NCBI GenBank assembly: GCA_026419775.2
Contig: JAOPGA020000920.1
Coordinates: 1-22,435 of the forward strand
From: Acrasis kona
Lineage: Eukaryota; Heterolobosea; Eutetramitea; Acrasida; Acrasidae
DNA length: 22,435 nucleotides
Reading direction: 5' to 3'
Numbering within the stretch: the stretch's first letter is position 1; each line of letters starts with the position of its first letter. The notes under the pieces were generated by a model that did not search any database, had not been told where the DNA came from, and saw only the letters and a list, made by a program, of their open reading frames with translations. Made by a program: the position numbers and the translations under genes. Below are positions 20,332-22,435 of the stretch, in pieces.

Positions 20332-21621
20332 TCACAATATTTGTACTACAACGTGCACAATAACTATGGCTACTAACCATAGTGAAACTGTTTGTCTCAC
20401 TGAATCTGATCTCACAACATTTGTGCCTTGTGGAGTGGCAACTTGAGCGCTAGTCGTTGTTGGCAATGGAGCCAATGAATTACTAACAGAAGGTTGCGGT
20501 AAAACGGTAGTGGTTGGGGCTACAGTGGTAGTTGGAGAAGACGGCACATTGGTAGTGGTCGTAGGGCTTGATGGAGCTCTTGTAGTGGTTGGAGATGGTG
20601 CATTGGTTGTTACTGAATCAACTCTCACACATCCACAAGCATCTCCATTAGGTGGAGATGTAAGAGTTGTTTGCCACCAATGAACCCAACCAGAAGCACA
20701 AGTCCAGCAGTTAGGTCTGGTAGTTGTAGTACTAGGTACCACTGTAGTGGTCGGAGCCGCTGTAGTTGTGGTAGCCGGAGGTGCTCTTGTAGTAGTAGGA
20801 GCACTTGTTGTTGTACTGGGTGGTGCTTGTGTTGTAGTTGGGACAGGTACAGTAGTAGTGGTAGTTGGTGGAGACGCTTGCCCACAAACTTGCATGATAT
20901 TAAGACCATAGTTGTAAATGCTTCCCGAAGATATGGATCCTGATGCAACTAAACCTAAATGTAGTTGTCCCAAGGTAGCACTACTCGATCCTTGTATATT
21001 GGCTACTGATTGTATCACACCATCTTGCCACACTGCCATGATACCACCAGCAGGATTAAAGTCAACGTAGACTGTGATATTCATCCATACATTGTTGCTT
21101 TGAACGTTGTTTGTCCTTTGGTAGAGCCATTGAGCTCCACTGTTTTGTGAAGGTACATTGTTCAAGTAAATCATGTTTTGTGCGTTTATATCAACTGTAA
21201 CATATCTTTTGGCGTTTCCACCATCTGGTGAGAAGCTGGCAATAGAGGCAAAACCGTTGCTAGGCACATTGAAGTTATCTCTCAAGAAATAAAAGTCAAT
21301 ATAGGCAGGTGTAGAGAATTTACCTTGGGGTGAAGCTGAAAAGTCCAACAACCCCCAGGCTGACTGTATGGTACTGCTTGCTTTGTAGATCTCGGCTTGA
21401 TAGACACGGTTGTTGTTTATTGTGCGAAGGCTGTGCTTGATAGACCCACTATCATACGATGGTGCTCCAGGTGTCACATAATTGTAGTTCGACCAACTGT
21501 TAAAGTAATCCCCTTGCGCTCTGCATATATTTCTTCTTGGGACAATACGATCCATGTAACTTTGAGCATTGATAGAAATAATAGCAACAGAGAACACTAA
21601 TAACAGGGCCAGCCTCGCCAT
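20332..21621 (-). CDS. secreted, Thr/Pro-rich, probably GPI-anchored surface protein
   Basis: 429 residues from an ATG at 21621 to a TGA. Residues 1-19 are a clear signal peptide (MARLALLLVFSVAIISINA). Residues 20-246 form a beta-rich globular domain with alternating aromatics (AYIDFYFLRDNF, MNITVYVDFNP, GGIMAVWQDGV), in the style of ConA-like lectin or polysaccharide-lyase folds. That is a fold-level guess. Two mucin-like TTT/PP segments (about 250-302 and 338-390), likely O-glycosylated, flank a small Cys/Trp module with C305, C308, C329 and C331 and the sequence SGWVHWW. The C-terminal 20 residues are hydrophobic with no basic tail, as in a GPI-attachment signal. A TTTAAATA box at 21676-21669 lies about 50 bp upstream of the ATG. 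It may bind sugars at the cell surface or in a cyst wall. No introns are needed. Confidence 0.8.
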   Translation of the reverse strand: MARLALLLVFSVAIISINAQSYMDRIVPRRNICRAQGDYFNSWSNYNYVTPGAPSYDSGSIKHSLRTINNNRVYQAEIYKASSTIQSAWGLLDFSASPQGKFSTPAYIDFYFLRDNFNVPSNGFASIASFSPDGGNAKRYVTVDINAQNMIYLNNVPSQNSGAQWLYQRTNNVQSNNVWMNITVYVDFNPAGGIMAVWQDGVIQSVANIQGSSSATLGQLHLGLVASGSISSGSIYNYGLNIMQVCGQASPPTTTTTVPVPTTTQAPPSTTTSAPTTTRAPPATTTTAAPTTTVVPSTTTTRPNCWTCASGWVHWWQTTLTSPPNGDACGCVRVDSVTTNAPSPTTTRAPSSPTTTTNVPSSPTTTVAPTTTVLPQPSVSNSLAPLPTTTSAQVATPQGTNVVRSDSVRQTVSLWLVAIVIVHVVVQIL

Positions 21622-21668
21622 TGTTTTTTGTTTATCAGTGAATGTTTGTTTTCTGCGGATATCGTCTC

Positions 21669-21676
21669 TATTTAAA
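21669..21676 (-). promoter_or_regulatory. TATA-like box of the secreted-protein gene
   Basis: The sequence reads TATTTAAA on the plus strand and TTTAAATA on the coding strand, about 48-55 bp upstream of the ATG at 21621. Confidence 0.4.
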
Positions 21677-21798
21677 GCTTTTCACATACCATAATAAGGA
21701 TCAGATAAGACATTTGACATTCAGTAACCAACAATGACCCTATGAACTTCATTTTGACTGCCCTTTAAATAGTTAACACACTTCCTTCTCCGCATAAC

Positions 21799-21948
21799 AT
21801 GATGAATTTTAATGGCAGTTCTTTCGGTTCGGAGTTGTTCAAAATGATGACAAGAACAGTTTCATTGCATTCAAGGTTAACATTTATTGACGCGACCAAA
21901 TATCTTTTAAAATACATAACTAACCATACATACATATTCTCCACTTGA
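21799..21948 (+). other. short ORF of 49 residues, doubtful
   Basis: Two consecutive ATGs at 21799 and 21802 follow a CTTTAAATAG box near 21762, and the frame (MMNFNGSSFGSELFKMMTRT) ends in a TGA at 21948. It could be a small gene or a first exon. There is no homology I recognise, and nothing else is seen in 21622-21971. Confidence 0.2.
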
Positions 21949-21971
21949 CAATATATTCAAAAATCATGTCT

Positions 21972-22435
21972 TTATTGCCTACCTATCAATGCCTGTCTAT
22001 TAATCTTCAAATACAAATCCAAAGACAACATATCAACCAATTGCTTATCAGAATAGGTATCATGGAGCACTCTCCATTGCTTTACACAAGTTCGTATACA
22101 CGCTTCTTCAAGTACAGGATAAGGATTATTCTTATTAATAATAAAAGCTCTCATAATTTGCAAAACACTTTGTGAATCAACTTGATCTATAATCACAGAT
22201 TGACATTGAACACACAAGGGATGATGGATAGGAAGAGAAAAATAATTTAACAAATTTAACATGGCAACTGCATTACTCTCATCAATTACGATATTACCAG
22301 AATACAAATACTCTATAAATTGACGTATCACCTTGACTCTCTCCTCTCTCTCCCTATCATCCTCTTCCAACTGTTGACAATCTCCCTCCACCTCCTGCTG
22401 CACGACATCTCCATCTTGATCAATATGACCTTCGC
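21972..22435 (-). CDS. BTB/POZ and BACK domain protein, 5' part outside the window
   Basis: The frame is open from the right edge (22435) to a TAA at 21972. The visible part starts with an acidic Glu/Asp-rich insert (QLEEDDREREERVK), then the last helices of a BTB domain (VIRQFIEYLYSGNIVID, with MLNLLNYFSLP) and the conserved Cys-containing helix after it. The beginning of a BACK region follows (VLEEACIRTCVKQW) and the protein ends at RQALIGRQ. BTB-BACK proteins dimerise and usually act as substrate adaptors for cullin-3 ubiquitin ligases. The start and N-terminal BTB helices are missing because of the window edge. Short length after BACK suggests no Kelch repeats, or that this frame ends early. 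Function beyond the fold is not determined. Confidence 0.75.
   Translation of the reverse strand, partial: EGHIDQDGDVVQQEVEGDCQQLEEDDREREERVKVIRQFIEYLYSGNIVIDESNAVAMLNLLNYFSLPIHHPLCVQCQSVIIDQVDSQSVLQIMRAFIINKNNPYPVLEEACIRTCVKQWRVLHDTYSDKQLVDMLSLDLYLKINRQALIGRQ

Overview
This is AT-rich nuclear DNA from a eukaryote, probably a protist or an early-branching fungus; I cannot place it more precisely. The evidence is a prefoldin subunit 6 gene (19306-19780, minus) with two very short introns (37 and 42 bp, GT..AG), TATA-like boxes about 50 bp upstream of several start codons, a secreted Thr-rich surface protein with a GPI-type tail, a BTB/BACK gene, and many eukaryotic transposable elements. The prefoldin gene ends in a normal TAA, so the standard genetic code fits. 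Six isolated ambiguous bases (N) show that this is draft sequence.

Layout. 1-3050 (minus): a DIRS-type retrotransposon with a Gln-rich gag and a reverse transcriptase/RNase H pol in an overlapping frame; its 3' end lies in a 201-bp tandem duplication. 3120-5240: a graveyard holding a LINE reverse transcriptase remnant, a small tandem repeat, a tyrosine-recombinase remnant, and a broken 2-oxoglutarate/Fe(II) oxygenase that resembles the TET/JBP type. 5240-7210: an AT-rich repeat stretch, then a divergent pair, an HNH endonuclease (minus) and an unknown nuclear-type protein (plus) with one internal stop. 7210-8220: two decayed fragments, one a SWIM zinc finger.

8226-10667 is the best-defined unit: a complete Tc1/mariner-type DNA transposon with TA target duplication and terminal inverted repeats. 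It carries a DD34E transposase and, unusually, a second convergent gene encoding a Gln/Pro-rich nuclear-type protein. A decayed relative of that second gene lies at 11928-12302, so the two-gene design looks like a family trait.

12355-16542 holds a tnp2-type (CACTA/Transposase_21) transposase broken by two stops and one frameshift, divergent from another unknown nuclear-type protein broken by one stop. 16543-17427 has no gene I can see. 17428-19290 encodes an intact retroviral-type Gag with one zinc knuckle and no pol; its stop lies 15 bp from the convergent prefoldin gene. 20332-22435 holds the secreted surface protein and the 3' part of a BTB/BACK gene that runs off the right edge.

The recurring theme is mobile units that pair a catalytic gene with an unknown, nuclear-localised-looking accessory protein. 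The intact two-gene Tc1/mariner element and the HNH-plus-partner pair are the most promising candidates for an undescribed system.
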